NCBI GenBank assembly: GCA_003999685.1
Contig: CP021228.1
Span: 1,488,001-1,552,000 of the forward strand
DNA: 64,000 bases
Origin: Taiwanofungus camphoratus
Lineage: Eukaryota; Basidiomycota; Agaricomycetes; Polyporales; Taiwanofungaceae
Direction of reading: 5' to 3'
The notes under the pieces were generated by a model. It worked only from the letters and a program-made list of their open reading frames with translations. It had not been told where the DNA came from and made no database searches. This document shows, in pieces, positions 11,210 through 21,600 of this stretch. Each line of letters begins with the position of its first letter. Within the stretch, counting starts at the first letter, position 1. Position numbers and translations under genes: made by a program.

Positions 11210-12234
11210 TGATGCACACTATAACACTCCAACCCCTACTGGGTACGACCTAGAGAAGCTGGAAGACTATAGTACTAGTTAGTGTGCTAGGGGAGAGTCA
11301 GCAGCAAAGGGTTCCCAATCTCAAATGGGTTGAGAGATGTCTACGAAGGTCTTTGATGACCTACAACATGTGTTGTGACTGCTCGACATAGCTTCTATGT
11401 GCTACTATGCTGTACTGTACTAAGGAGAGACTAATGTGAAGACTTAGCTGATACGCAGCCCTTCAATTACTGTAGAAGGTGGACTTGGGTTAGAGATGAG
11501 ATGTTAGCGCAACCCTTCAATGTGACTTGAAGGTGGATGTAAGACTGAACGCAACCCTTCGACTGATATCAAAGATGGATGAGATGCAACCCTTCAAAAT
11601 ACTGTAGAAGGCAGAGACTGAATGCAACTCTTCAAACATAATTGAAAACGAAAAGATGCAGTAGAATGCAGTAGGAGACTGAATCAAAGGTGCTCTTCTT
11701 GAGCTCTGCAGGATGCGGGAAACTTCTCTGTTGGTCTGAGACATCGTACATCATGTTTATACTACTTTACTATAATGTAAGGTGCATCAGGAGTGGTGTA
11801 GTACGAGTGGCATCCTAACTACTTGCATACTACAGAGTAGCTTGTAGAGGGAGTGGCTACTGTACTGACATCACTAGTAAGGCTGAGATAAAGGAATATA
11901 CATAGACTAAGATGAAACCTGTGACCGTAGCGTTATCGAGCACATTGAGTGGCATATTATAGCAGATCAAGCGATATCGAAGTGGTGAGACTGTTCATGT
12001 GCAAGGACTTTGAGTGGCAACTGCGTGTGGTGTATTGTGCATAGAGGGGACAGTACACCGAAACATCGGACCAGAACTGACAGAGTGGCTGTGGCGTGAT
12101 TCAAAGCTATTGGAGAGTCTCGTGGTGGCTTTTCAGACTGTATCAGACACATCGAGTGGCGTCAAAGCCATGACTAAGGTCTTAGGGTTGAGTGAGGGCG
12201 CTCCATGGGGCCTAGAAGGTCCTGACATCTATCA
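11210..12234 (-). mobile_element. Solo LTR-A nested in G1 copy 1a
   Basis: TGATGCACACTATAAC...CTATCA on the plus strand, 1,025 bp, flanked by ACGC/ACGT (degenerate 4-bp duplication). It interrupts the protease-to-RT region of copy 1a. CpG-poor. Confidence 0.75.
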
Positions 12235-13830
12235 ACGTGGTGCTTTAGTTTCACACGACCCCCTTTCCAGTTGATACTGGATTTCTTGAGTTTGAGCCAA
12301 GTATATCTGAAGATGATGTCTTTGTTCCCTATACTAGTGACATAGGCTTTGACAAATCAGGGCTTGTTCTCAACTTTGTACGAGAGCAAGGCTCACCTGT
12401 GTATGAGCACTTGCTTGTTCACGGTGCCATCCACATTGAACACTGGTATGGGGTGTGGCAGCACCTCTGTCTATAACTTGTGTTCCTTAACGAATTGTGG
12501 ATGCACAAATATTCCTGATGCACCACTATCGATGAAAGCACATGCTTCGACATCTTTTCATCCCACAGTAATTGGAATGTGAAGGGCTCTGTCATTCTGA
12601 ACTACAAGTACAACACAGGACAATGAAATAGATATGGGCAGTGATTGTGTTGGCTCACCCTGCCCCTTTAAAAATCCTCCATTCTCAACTCCTCGAACAT
12701 TGCCCTCTTCTCATCTGATGAGAGCGTCTTGATGTAGAAGCAGAAATCCATAGGAGGTTGTGTCTCTGATTTCTTTGAGGTGCTCCTTTGGCCTGGCTTG
12801 GCCACCTTTTTCTGACATCCTCACGCCAAGTGTCCTTTCTTATGGCAGTAGAAACATAGATGATTGTCCATGTGGTACTTTCTTTCTTTCTTGTTCAGGC
12901 TGCATTCATTCTCCCACTTCTTGATGAATGGTGTGGGATGTGGAGTGATAAGTGCATCTACCTCTATGGGTTCACCATAGTCAATGTCAGCAGAGGCAGA
13001 GAGGGTTTGGTCAATCTCTCTGTAGACAGTGTTGAGATGAAGGATGTTCATGTACCATTTCTCCATGGAGTTGGGTCGCTCTGTGTTGGTGCAGCCTGCA
13101 AGTGTTGTATAGATCTGGTGGTCCAGACCTTTGATGAAGATTGCCTTCAACATGGGGTAATTGTTTTTGGTGCATTGGCCGTTAAGGCCCACAAAGGCAT
13201 CCTTTAACTTGGCCTTTTCTGCCAGGAGTCAGAACCTTTCCACGTACATCTTTGTACTGACCCTGGTCTTCTTGTTGAGTTGTTTGGCCAGCAACTCCAT
13301 TAGCACTTGGTGAGCTCTCTGGACTCCTTCGTGCTCAGGAAAAGCGAGTTGCAAGCTTGCCTTGAATATGTCCCAGCTAGTGTAGAGAGCATGCCCTCCC
13401 ACGGCCCATTCATAAAACATATCATGTCAGATACATGCATCCTGCCCTCCTTTCATGAAAGCAACTGTGTAAGTGATCTTTGTGTCATCGCTTAACCCCT
13501 GATTGTTGGTGGCAGTTAAATAGTGCTCCATTTGCTGGAGGAAATGCTCTAGATTCTCTCCTTGCCTGGTGAACGGATCCAGTGCAGGAATGTCGAGCTT
13601 AAGGGGTTGACTCTCCTGTTGCTGTTGCGCTGAAAAAGCACCTTGAGCTCCACCCTAGTCATTGTTGCAATAGTAGCCATTGTGGTTGGAGTGGTAGGTG
13701 TGATGGGTGTGGAAGGAAGTGATGGGAAAGTGGGAGTGGTTGAGGTGGCTATCAATGGTATCAAAGATATTGATGTGGGAAAGAAACCAGCTGAGTCTCT
13801 TTCATTTGATGGAGGGTTATGTCTGAAGTA
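12235..13830 (-). pseudogene. G1 copy 1a gag and protease region
   Basis: Minus-strand gag fossil. It has a retrotransposon-gag-like helical region (about 13190-13560), a CCHC knuckle reading CFYCHKKGHLA near 12830, and a protease-like segment at about 12240-12600. It matches copy 1c at 57470-58980 and the reversed segment 16090-17053 of copy 1b. Several breaks. Confidence 0.75.
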
Positions 13831-13884
13831 GGAAGCTAATTTCTCCTGTGCTCATTGAGTTGAAATTGTCCTTGCCCACGAGAG

Positions 13885-14456
13885 TGTTACAAGGTGGTAA
13901 CGGTGTGAATGTACATTTTCATTTCTCTTCACTATACTGGACTAGCGGGTCATGTACACTTACAATTATCATCATTATTTCTGATGGGCTGACCATCACC
14001 TGCTTAGTTATGGACTATTTCTCAGAAGGGACCACTTGGGCCTCTGACTCATGGACACCTAGGTACTGGTACCCATGGGAGTGAGAACCAGCTTGTCTTA
14101 AACCCACCATAGTACTTAAGGGGTTGACTCACTGCGGAGCACCCCAATCTTGTCCTCCTTAGTTACACTGTGTACTTTGGTGCCGTTGTTACCATTTGTA
14201 CTTTACGACTGGGCTTAGGCCCCCATACCTTCGTCTATTCAATGGGTCCTCTCAGACCATCTATATTCTTGTGACTACACTAGGACTTAGGCTGTGACTT
14301 AGCCCGCAACTCTCTCAAGACCGTTGGGCTAACGATTGAAGACTTAGGCGTATACTTGTCGTCAGCCAGACTGACTCCTCATCTACACTTCACACCTGAC
14401 TACTCAATGACTCACCATTGCAGTGATCACCTACAGGCGTAGACTTCCCCATAACA
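13885..14456 (+). mobile_element. Solo LTR-D (G2 family) in the leader of G1 copy 1a
   Basis: TGTTACAAGG...CCATAACA, exactly 572 bp, the same length as the LTRs of the whole G2 element at 38926-45498. Flanks GAGAG/GAAAG look like a 5-bp target duplication with one difference. It is clearly diverged from the G2 copies and CpG-poor, so it records an older round of G2-family activity. Confidence 0.8.
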
Positions 14457-14658
14457 GAAAGTGAGGAATTCAGATAGATTGGCTTGAGGTTCTGATCAAT
14501 GAAAGTCCACTGTTGATGATCATACAGAAGCAGCACATTGTTTGCTTGAGTTGGTAAGCCCCAAGCAGTGGGGTTGACTGTCTCAATGGTAGATGTGGTG
14601 TCTAACGGTTTAGCCCTACAAGATAAGACTAGGGGCAACTTTGCATAAGTTCGATCTT

Positions 14659-15214
14659 TTTATACAAGCTGGTATCAATGACTGCGAAGCCTCAAACATG
14701 AGGGCCTGACTACAATGATGGTAGCGAGGACTTAAGAACGATCTGTTGTCTGTGAAGTGTGAAGTTGATAGATGTCGAGCGAGTACTCAGGTACGAAGCA
14801 AGCGATCGCAAAATACAAGTATAGGATTGCTAGTGAATGCTAGCTACCTAGTAACCAGATCGAACTTAAGGTCTGACCTACAAAGTACAGGGCCTTATAT
14901 ACGTATTCTACTCTGTGCATGGAGCATGGCATGTGATCTACGAAGCAGCATGAGTAAGCATAAGTAAGGCAATATGAGTCATCAGGTCGTATTAGCAATC
15001 AGTATGCATAAGATAGAATATATGAGCAGGGCCTGATATAAGTCAGTGTCCATGAATAAGTGGGGCCCATCCGGGGCTCATATAGTAAGCAGTCATGAGT
15101 TAATGGACTGTGCGAAGAAGCTGGGCCTACCTGAGGCCCGTCCTAGAAGCAAAAGGATCATAGGACCGATCTGAGGTTCGGCCAATATGGTATGAGAGAA
15201 AAGAAATTGTATCA
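14659..15214 (-). repeat. 5' LTR of G1 copy 1a
   Basis: Minus-sense LTR-G ending TTGTATCA at 15214 and followed by the target duplication CTTGC. The sequence immediately inside (about 14646-14658) includes AAGTTCGATC-type bases matching the proposed self-priming site. Confidence 0.8.
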
Positions 15215-15714
15215 CTTGCTACTATCTCTAATAGTCAGGCCTTTATGGTTGAGGCTTTGCAGTTGTTGATACCAGCTTGTATCAAGAGATTGAACTTACG
15301 CTAAGTCACCCCTAGTTTTACCTAGTAGGGCTAATCATTAGACACCACACCTTCAATCAAGGAAGTCAACCCCACAGTTTGGGGCTTGCTGACTCCAGCA
15401 GATAACACACCACTCTTATATGACAGACTATAAGGAGGCTTCATTGGTCAAGACCTCAGATCGATCTACCCAAACTCTTCACTTTCATAGACAGGGACAA
15501 TTTCAGCTCAATGAGCACAGGAGAAACTTGCCTCCTATTTCAGACATAACCCTTTGCCAGATGAAAGAGACCCAGCTGGTTTCTTTTTCATGTTGATATC
15601 TTCAACATCATTGATAGCCACACTGACCACTCCCAATCCTCGCTTCCTACCACCCTCGTAACACCTACCACTCTTATCACATGGCTACAATCACAACCAT
15701 GACTAGGGCAGAGC
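15215..15714 (+). mobile_element. G1 copy 1b: rest of 5' LTR, leader and start of gag
   Basis: After the duplicated CTTGC the LTR-G resumes and ends TTGTATCA at 15284. The leader starts with AGATTGAACTTA (15287-15298), complementary to the LTR start-of-transcript region. The gag start (MATITTMTRAEL-like, near 15680) is reached just before the first LTR-E. Confidence 0.7.
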
Positions 15715-16089
15715 TGTCACAATAAAGTGCTCTGCCACAGTCCCTAGGTCAAGCTGGAGTGCTGCCGGACTTGGAGTGGCCACAGTAGACTGTGGGCCAC
15801 TTACATCATTAGTGGCGGAGCTATTGGACTGGAGTTGAACACAGGCCACATTAGTTTTGTGGCTGGGTCATATGTTTGTATTGTTCCCTTTTTGATGGAC
15901 TCTATTGTTCTGTGGTGGAGCCCTTTGTTCTCACCAGCATAAATAGTGCCCTGTAGTCCAGAGTAGCCCCCATCTCTGTGGCTTACTTTGGACTCCAGGT
16001 ATGTAGTAGAGTACATTATTTGAATACATCTCTGTGGCTTACTTCGGACTCCAGCATTTAGTTGCTGTTCCCTGCGTCCCATTTTGATA
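15715..16089 (+). mobile_element. LTR-E copy (Copia-2 family), left partner of an inversion
   Basis: TGTCACAATAAA...CATTTTGATA, 375 bp. Left flank AGAGC, right flank CTCAA: these do not match each other, but they match the reverse complements of the flanks of the copy at 17054-17428. Confidence 0.85.
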
Positions 16090-17053
16090 CTCAAACATTG
16101 CCCTCTTCTCATCCGATGAGAGTGTCTTGATATAGAAGCAGAAGTCCATCAAAGGGTGCACCTCGGGTTCCTTTGAAGTGCTCCATTGACCTATCTTGGT
16201 CATTTTCTTCTAGTAGTCTCACACTGAGTGGTCTCTCTTGTGGCAATAAAAGCACAAGTGATTGTCCCTGTGATACTTTCTCTCCTTGTCATTCAGGCTA
16301 CAACTGTCCTCCTATCACTTGGTGAATGGTGTTGGAGGGCACAGGGTGGTGAGTGCATCCACTTCTATGGGTTCACCATAGTCGATGTCAGCAGTGGCAG
16401 TTTGGTCGATGCCACAATAGATGGCATTGAGCTGAAGAATGTCCATATACCATTTCTCCATGGAGTTGGGTCACTCCGCATTGGTGTGGCCTGCAAGTGT
16501 CATATAGATCTGGCAGTCCAGACCTTTGATAAAGATTGCCCTCAGCATGGGGTAATTGGTCTTGTTTCGCTGGCCTTGGAGGCCCATGAAGGCATTCTTT
16601 AATTTGGCCTTCTCTGCCAGGAGTCAGAACCTTTCCACGTATATCTTTGTACTGACCCTGGTCTTTCTGTTGAGTTGTTTGGCTGGCAACTCCATTAGCA
16701 CCTGGTGTGCTCACTGCATCCCCTTGTGCTCAGAAAATGCAAGTTATAGGGACTCCTTGAATATGTTCCAGCTAGCATAGAGAGCATGCCCTTCCATGGC
16801 CCGTTCATAAAATGTATTGCACCAGATATATGCATCCTGCCCTCCTTTCATAGGAGCTACCATGTAAGTGATCTTTGCATTATTGCTTAATTTCTGATTG
16901 TTGGTGGCAGTCAAGTAGTGCTCCACCTGCAGGAGGAAATGCTCCAGATCCTCTTCTTGCCCAGTGAATGGATCCGGTGCAGAAATGAGCTTAAGGGGTC
17001 GACTCCTCTGTTGCTGTTGCATTGCAAAGTGCACTATGAGCATCTCAAGCTCT
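16090..17053 (-). other. Reversed 964-bp gag segment between two inverted LTR-E copies
   Basis: G1 gag sequence lies here on the minus strand, while the parts of copy 1b on both sides are plus-strand. It includes the gag helical region (about 16740-17040) and the knuckle-proximal part (about 16250-16600). The orientation plus the exchanged target duplications shows an inversion through the flanking LTR-E copies. Confidence 0.85.
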
Positions 17054-17428
17054 TATCAAAATGGGACGCAGGGAACAGCAACTAAGTGCTGGAGTCCGAA
17101 GTAAGCCACAGAGATGTATTCAAATAATGTACTCTACTACATACCTGGAGTCCAAAGTAAGCCACAGAGATGGGGGCTACTCTGGACTACAGGGCACTAT
17201 TTATGCTGGTGAGAACAAAGGGCTCCACCACAGAACAATAGAGTCCATCAAAAAGGGAACAATACAAACATATGACCCAGCCACAAAACTAATGTGGCCT
17301 GTGTTCAACTCCAGTCCAATAGCTCCGCCACTAATGATGTAAGTGGCCCACAGTCTACTGTGGCCACTCCAAGTCCGGCAGCACTCCAGCTTGACCAAGG
17401 GACTGTGGCAGAGCACATTATTGTGACA
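17054..17428 (-). mobile_element. LTR-E copy, right partner of the inversion
   Basis: TATCAAAATG...ATTGTGACA, 375 bp, reverse orientation. Left flank GCTCT and right flank TTGAG are the reverse complements of the outer and inner flanks of the 15715-16089 copy. Confidence 0.85.
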
Positions 17429-17786
17429 TTGAGAAGTTGAGAATGGAGGATTTTTAAAGAGGCAGAGTGAGCCAACACAACCACTGTCTGTATCCATTTC
17501 ACTGTCCCATGTTGTACTTGTAGTCCAGAATGACAGAGCTCTTCATATTTCAATTACTGTGGGATGAAAAGATGTCAAAGTATGTGCCTTTATTGATAGC
17601 GATGCATCAGGAATATTCGTGCATCCATGATTTGTTAAGGAACACAAGCTATGGACAGAGGTGCTACCACACCCTATATTGGTGTTCAATGTGGATGGCA
17701 CTACCAACAAGCAAGTGCTCATCAACAAGCAAGCCTTGCTCTCGTACAAAATCAGGAACAAGCCCCAATTTGCCAAAGCATATGTC
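17429..17786 (+). pseudogene. G1 copy 1b gag end and protease region
   Basis: Plus-strand fossil corresponding to copy 1c at about 58460-58800. It ends at the copia-1 insertion (target duplication ATGTC at 17782-17786) and resumes at 23831. Confidence 0.7.
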
Positions 17787-18198
17787 TGTTGAAGTCTGAC
17801 TTACATGTCAAAATATCGGACTAATGCACTGCATTGTAGTGCTGTGCTTAGTTACCTTAGATACCATCACTACACAGCATTACTATGGACACTGCCTCAT
17901 CTTAGTTACAATCACTGTACAGCCTTGTTGATATCAATCTGCACAGCCATGCAGTGCACACAGCCTTAGTATCCTAGTTACTGTAGCACTGCATGGCCTT
18001 ACTGTAGATGTATATAAACCCTAGAGTCCCAGTCCTGGATCCCCAGTGACTTACATTGGACTCTAGGTATGTCTTGTATATTTTCTTGTTAATATATTAG
18101 TGACTTACATTGGACTCTAGCTCTTCTGTCCCAGCAAGTCATCTCTGCTTGCATATATCTTGGAGTGTAACTCCTTGTGATATTGTCTGAACTTAACA
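17787..18198 (+). repeat. Copia-1 5' LTR (LTR-C)
   Basis: TGTTGAAGTC...CTTAACA. A TATA box (TATATAAACC) lies near 18010, and a roughly 20-bp motif (GTGACTTACATTGGACTCTA) occurs twice in the downstream half, around 18049 and 18101. Confidence 0.9.
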
Positions 18199-18212
18199 GG
18201 TTATGAGCCCTG
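18199..18212 (+). promoter_or_regulatory. Copia-1 primer-binding site, complementary to the anticodon arm of initiator tRNA-Met
   Basis: GGTTATGAGCCCTG directly follows the LTR. Its reverse complement, CAGGGCTCATAACC, is the anticodon stem-loop (CAU) of eukaryotic initiator tRNA-Met. Priming from a half-tRNA is known for Drosophila copia and yeast Ty5. The same site follows the Copia-2 LTR at 26641. Confidence 0.8.
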
Positions 18213-18667
18213 TACTCTGAACCTGGTCCATTACTTACTTTTACTTACTGTACTCTTCTACCCTCTCTTACAAGAGGCAGATTGAAAGTGACAGTCAGGG
18301 CATAGACCCAGTCACTATATCCCCCTAAGCACATAGCCACTAGATCCAGGACGAACTCTTGGAGGGTTGCTCTTCAGTGGGTGCCCTCTTCCTAGGTTGA
18401 CTAGGAGGCAGGCTAGTAGGACTCAGCCTGTGCTTACAAACCAGGTGAAATCCCCTGCTCAACTGCGAACTGGACTAGAATCTGGGGCTCCTAGTTATCA
18501 TACTAGTTGTATAGCAGTACTTTACTATACTACCTGGACCAAGGTTCAACTTCCTCCCCTCTGGTGGTTGTGTTCAAAGGCCCACACTTGGCTAAGTGTG
18601 TGAGAGTATTCACTTGCACACCACTACGGACTTCAAATCAGACAATACACACCCATTATACTCCATC

Positions 18668-21600
18668 ATGTCCAACTCACTTCCTACCTTCTCTAAACTC
18701 AACTCCTCCAATTATCCCACCTGGAAAGGAGAGATGATGGCTGCACTTCGCTCTGCAGGTCTATGGCGCATTGTCTCAGGCACCTCTAAAATGCCCACTG
18801 CCAGTACACCTATCACACCTGAAGAAACCAAGGCCAGAGAGGATTGGGAGCTTAAAGTGGACAAAGCAGCTGGTTGGCTCTATCTCATGATTGAGCAAGA
18901 TCAAAGGGTTCATCTTGATGGGATATCTGATGATCCTGTTAAGATATGGGCTGCTCTTGCAGATGCTCATCAGCAAAAGCGTCCTGGGGCCAGATTCAAT
19001 GCTTATGATGACTTGTTCTCCATCAGAAAGCATGACAATGAATCTCTCCAAATGCTGATGAACAGGGTCAATGCTACTATGCAAGGCATCCAGAACCTCA
19101 GACCAGACAAGTTCACTCTGGATCAGCTGGATGAAGAGCTTACATCCATGGCCATGATTCGTGCTCTGCCAGACGAGTACTCTGCCTTCACCTCCAACTT
19201 GCTTCTGCAGAATGATCTGTCCAAATCAAAGGTTCAGGCTGCCTTTATTACTGAAGAGAATCAGAGGCGTCATCGGTCCACAGTCTCCAGTGACCAAGCC
19301 TTATCCACAACTACCACTGTTAACTGTGAATTCTGTGGTATCAAAGGTCATACCAGGGACAAGTGCTTTGCTTATCAGAAGGCACAAAAAGAGACAAAGG
19401 ACAGGGTACAGGCACGCAAAGGCCATGGGAAGCGCTATCAGGCCAACCAGGCTCAGGACAGTACCAAGACCACAGACACTGCTGCAGTTGTTACTGAAAC
19501 TGCTGGAAATGCAAGTCTCAATTCTGATCCCAATCCACCACTTCAGCTTGATGCTAACTTCAACTGGAATGCAGACACAGGTGCCACTTCTCATATGACA
19601 CCCCATCGCCATTGGCTGCACAATTATAAGCCTCTGCAAATTCCTATAAAGTTGGCAGACAACACCATTGTCTACTCAGCTGGAGTTGGATCTGTGGTAT
19701 TTAAACCAGTCATAAAGGGCAGAGAGGTTAGAGCTGTAGAATTCCAAAGAGTGTTGCATGTTCCCAGACTGAGAAACAACCTGCTCTCATGTCTGTATTT
19801 AACTAGAAAGAAGGGCTTTCAAATCCATATCTATTCTGATTCAATGCACTTCATTTATGGTGGCAAAAGCATATTCATTGCATCCATTGATGATAACAAT
19901 GCTGCCTATCTGGATGGAGTCACAGAAGCCTCTCTTGAACATGCTCAACTGTCTGCCACTCTTCCTTTAGATCTAAATCTCTGGCATCGTCGTCTTGCAC
20001 ACCACAGTTATGCTGATGTCCAGAAAATGATCAAGGAAGATCTGGTCACTGGTCTTGTCCTGGAGTCCAAGCAGCAGCCAGATCCTATCTGTGAGCCATG
20101 CCTTGCTGGAAAAATGCATGCCAATCCATTCCCATCTTCCCTACAACATGCTACTCAGCCCTTGGAACTTATTCACTCTGATATTCATGGTCCTTTACCT
20201 GTACGCACACACTCTGGTTATCGCTACTGGATCACCTTCATAGACGATTACACCAGATTCAGAGTTGTGTTGCTGCTCAAGGAAAAGAGTGAAGCCTTTG
20301 ATGCATTCAAGAGGTTCAAGGCTTATGCTGAAAATCATCTGAATGTCAAAATCAAGGCACTTCAGGATGATAAGGGAGGGGAATACATGTCCCATGCATT
20401 CATCAAGTACACAGATGATGCTGGGATTGTACGCAGGCATACCACCAGAAATAGGCCTCAGCAGAATGGTGTAGCAGAGAGAGCTAATAGGGTCATGCAG
20501 GATGACTGTTCAGCCATGCTTGCAGAAGCTAAGCTGCCACTGTCATTTTGGGGAGAATGTCTTGCCTCTATGGTGCATGTATGGAATCGCCTTCCTACCT
20601 CTGCAGTTAAAGGAGCCACCCCATTTGAATTGTGGTTTAAGCGCAAGCCAGATGTCAGTCATCTCAGAGTGTGGGGGTGTACTGCCTATGTCCATATACA
20701 GAAGGATCAGAGATCAGCTCTTGGACCTCATATGCAGAAGTGTGTCTTTATTGGATATCCTGATGGTTATAAGGGATGGAAGTTTTATAATCCCACCACC
20801 AAAAAGACCATTATTTCAGAGCGAGCTGACTTTGATGAGCGCTATTTTCCTGGTCTGAAGCACACTTCTTCTATCCATCCTCCTGCTGCTGCTGTTGCTC
20901 CTGAATCTGTCCCTGTACCGGATTTTGGGGGGGATAATGATCCTGCACCTGTTGATGCAGCTCCTGTTCCAAATCCACTTCAGGTACCAGTTGCACCACC
21001 TCCAAATGCACCCACAGTAGCTCAAAGTCCTTCACCATCTCCTGCTCCTTCTGCTCCCACTGCATCTCCTGATCCTGCACCTGAGACTGCCAATGATGAT
21101 AGGCCCATTGCTCTTAGACGTACACCTCGTAATGTACGTCCTCCAACCAACTGGTGGGTCATCAGAGAACCTACTCCAGCTGTAAAGGAGGAGAGCAGTG
21201 AAGATGAGCTTGATGTCATAGATGCAGATGCTGATTTTGTGGAGGTTCAATTTGCTGGTCTATCTGCTGGTGCAGACCCTCATACCTTTAAACAGGCAAT
21301 GAGTGGTCCTGATGCCAAACACTGGTATGATGCTGCAAATCAGGAGATCATGGCATTGGTGGGCAATCACACTTGGGACATTGTAGAGCTTCCTCCTGGA
21401 AAGAAGGTCATTGGTTCTGGCTGGGTCTTCAAAATCAAGCGCAATGCAGATGGCTCTATTGAGCGCTACAAGGGCAGAGTGGTTGCAAAGGGATATAGTC
21501 AGAGACCTGGATTTGATTACACTGAGGTCTTTGCACCCACATTCAGGCTTGCATCCCTGCGACTTATTCTTGCTCTTGCTGCCATTGAAGACCTAGAACT

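Larger units (their letters stand above)
6597..15214 (-). mobile_element. G1 copy 1a, Ty3/gypsy chromodomain fossil, both LTRs present
   Basis: Minus-strand element with LTRs at 14659-15214 (5') and 6597-7121 (3') and perfect 5-bp target duplications CTTGC. The polypurine tract (AGTAGGGGGG-like on the minus strand) abuts the 3' LTR at 7122-7135. Order on the minus strand: leader, gag with CCHC knuckle, protease, RT/RNase H, integrase, chromodomain, small 3' ORF. A solo LTR-D (13885-14456) and a solo LTR-A (11210-12234) are inserted in it. The coding region has more than ten breaks and is CpG-depleted, so it is long dead. It lies in the 5' LTR of copy 1b. Confidence 0.85.
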
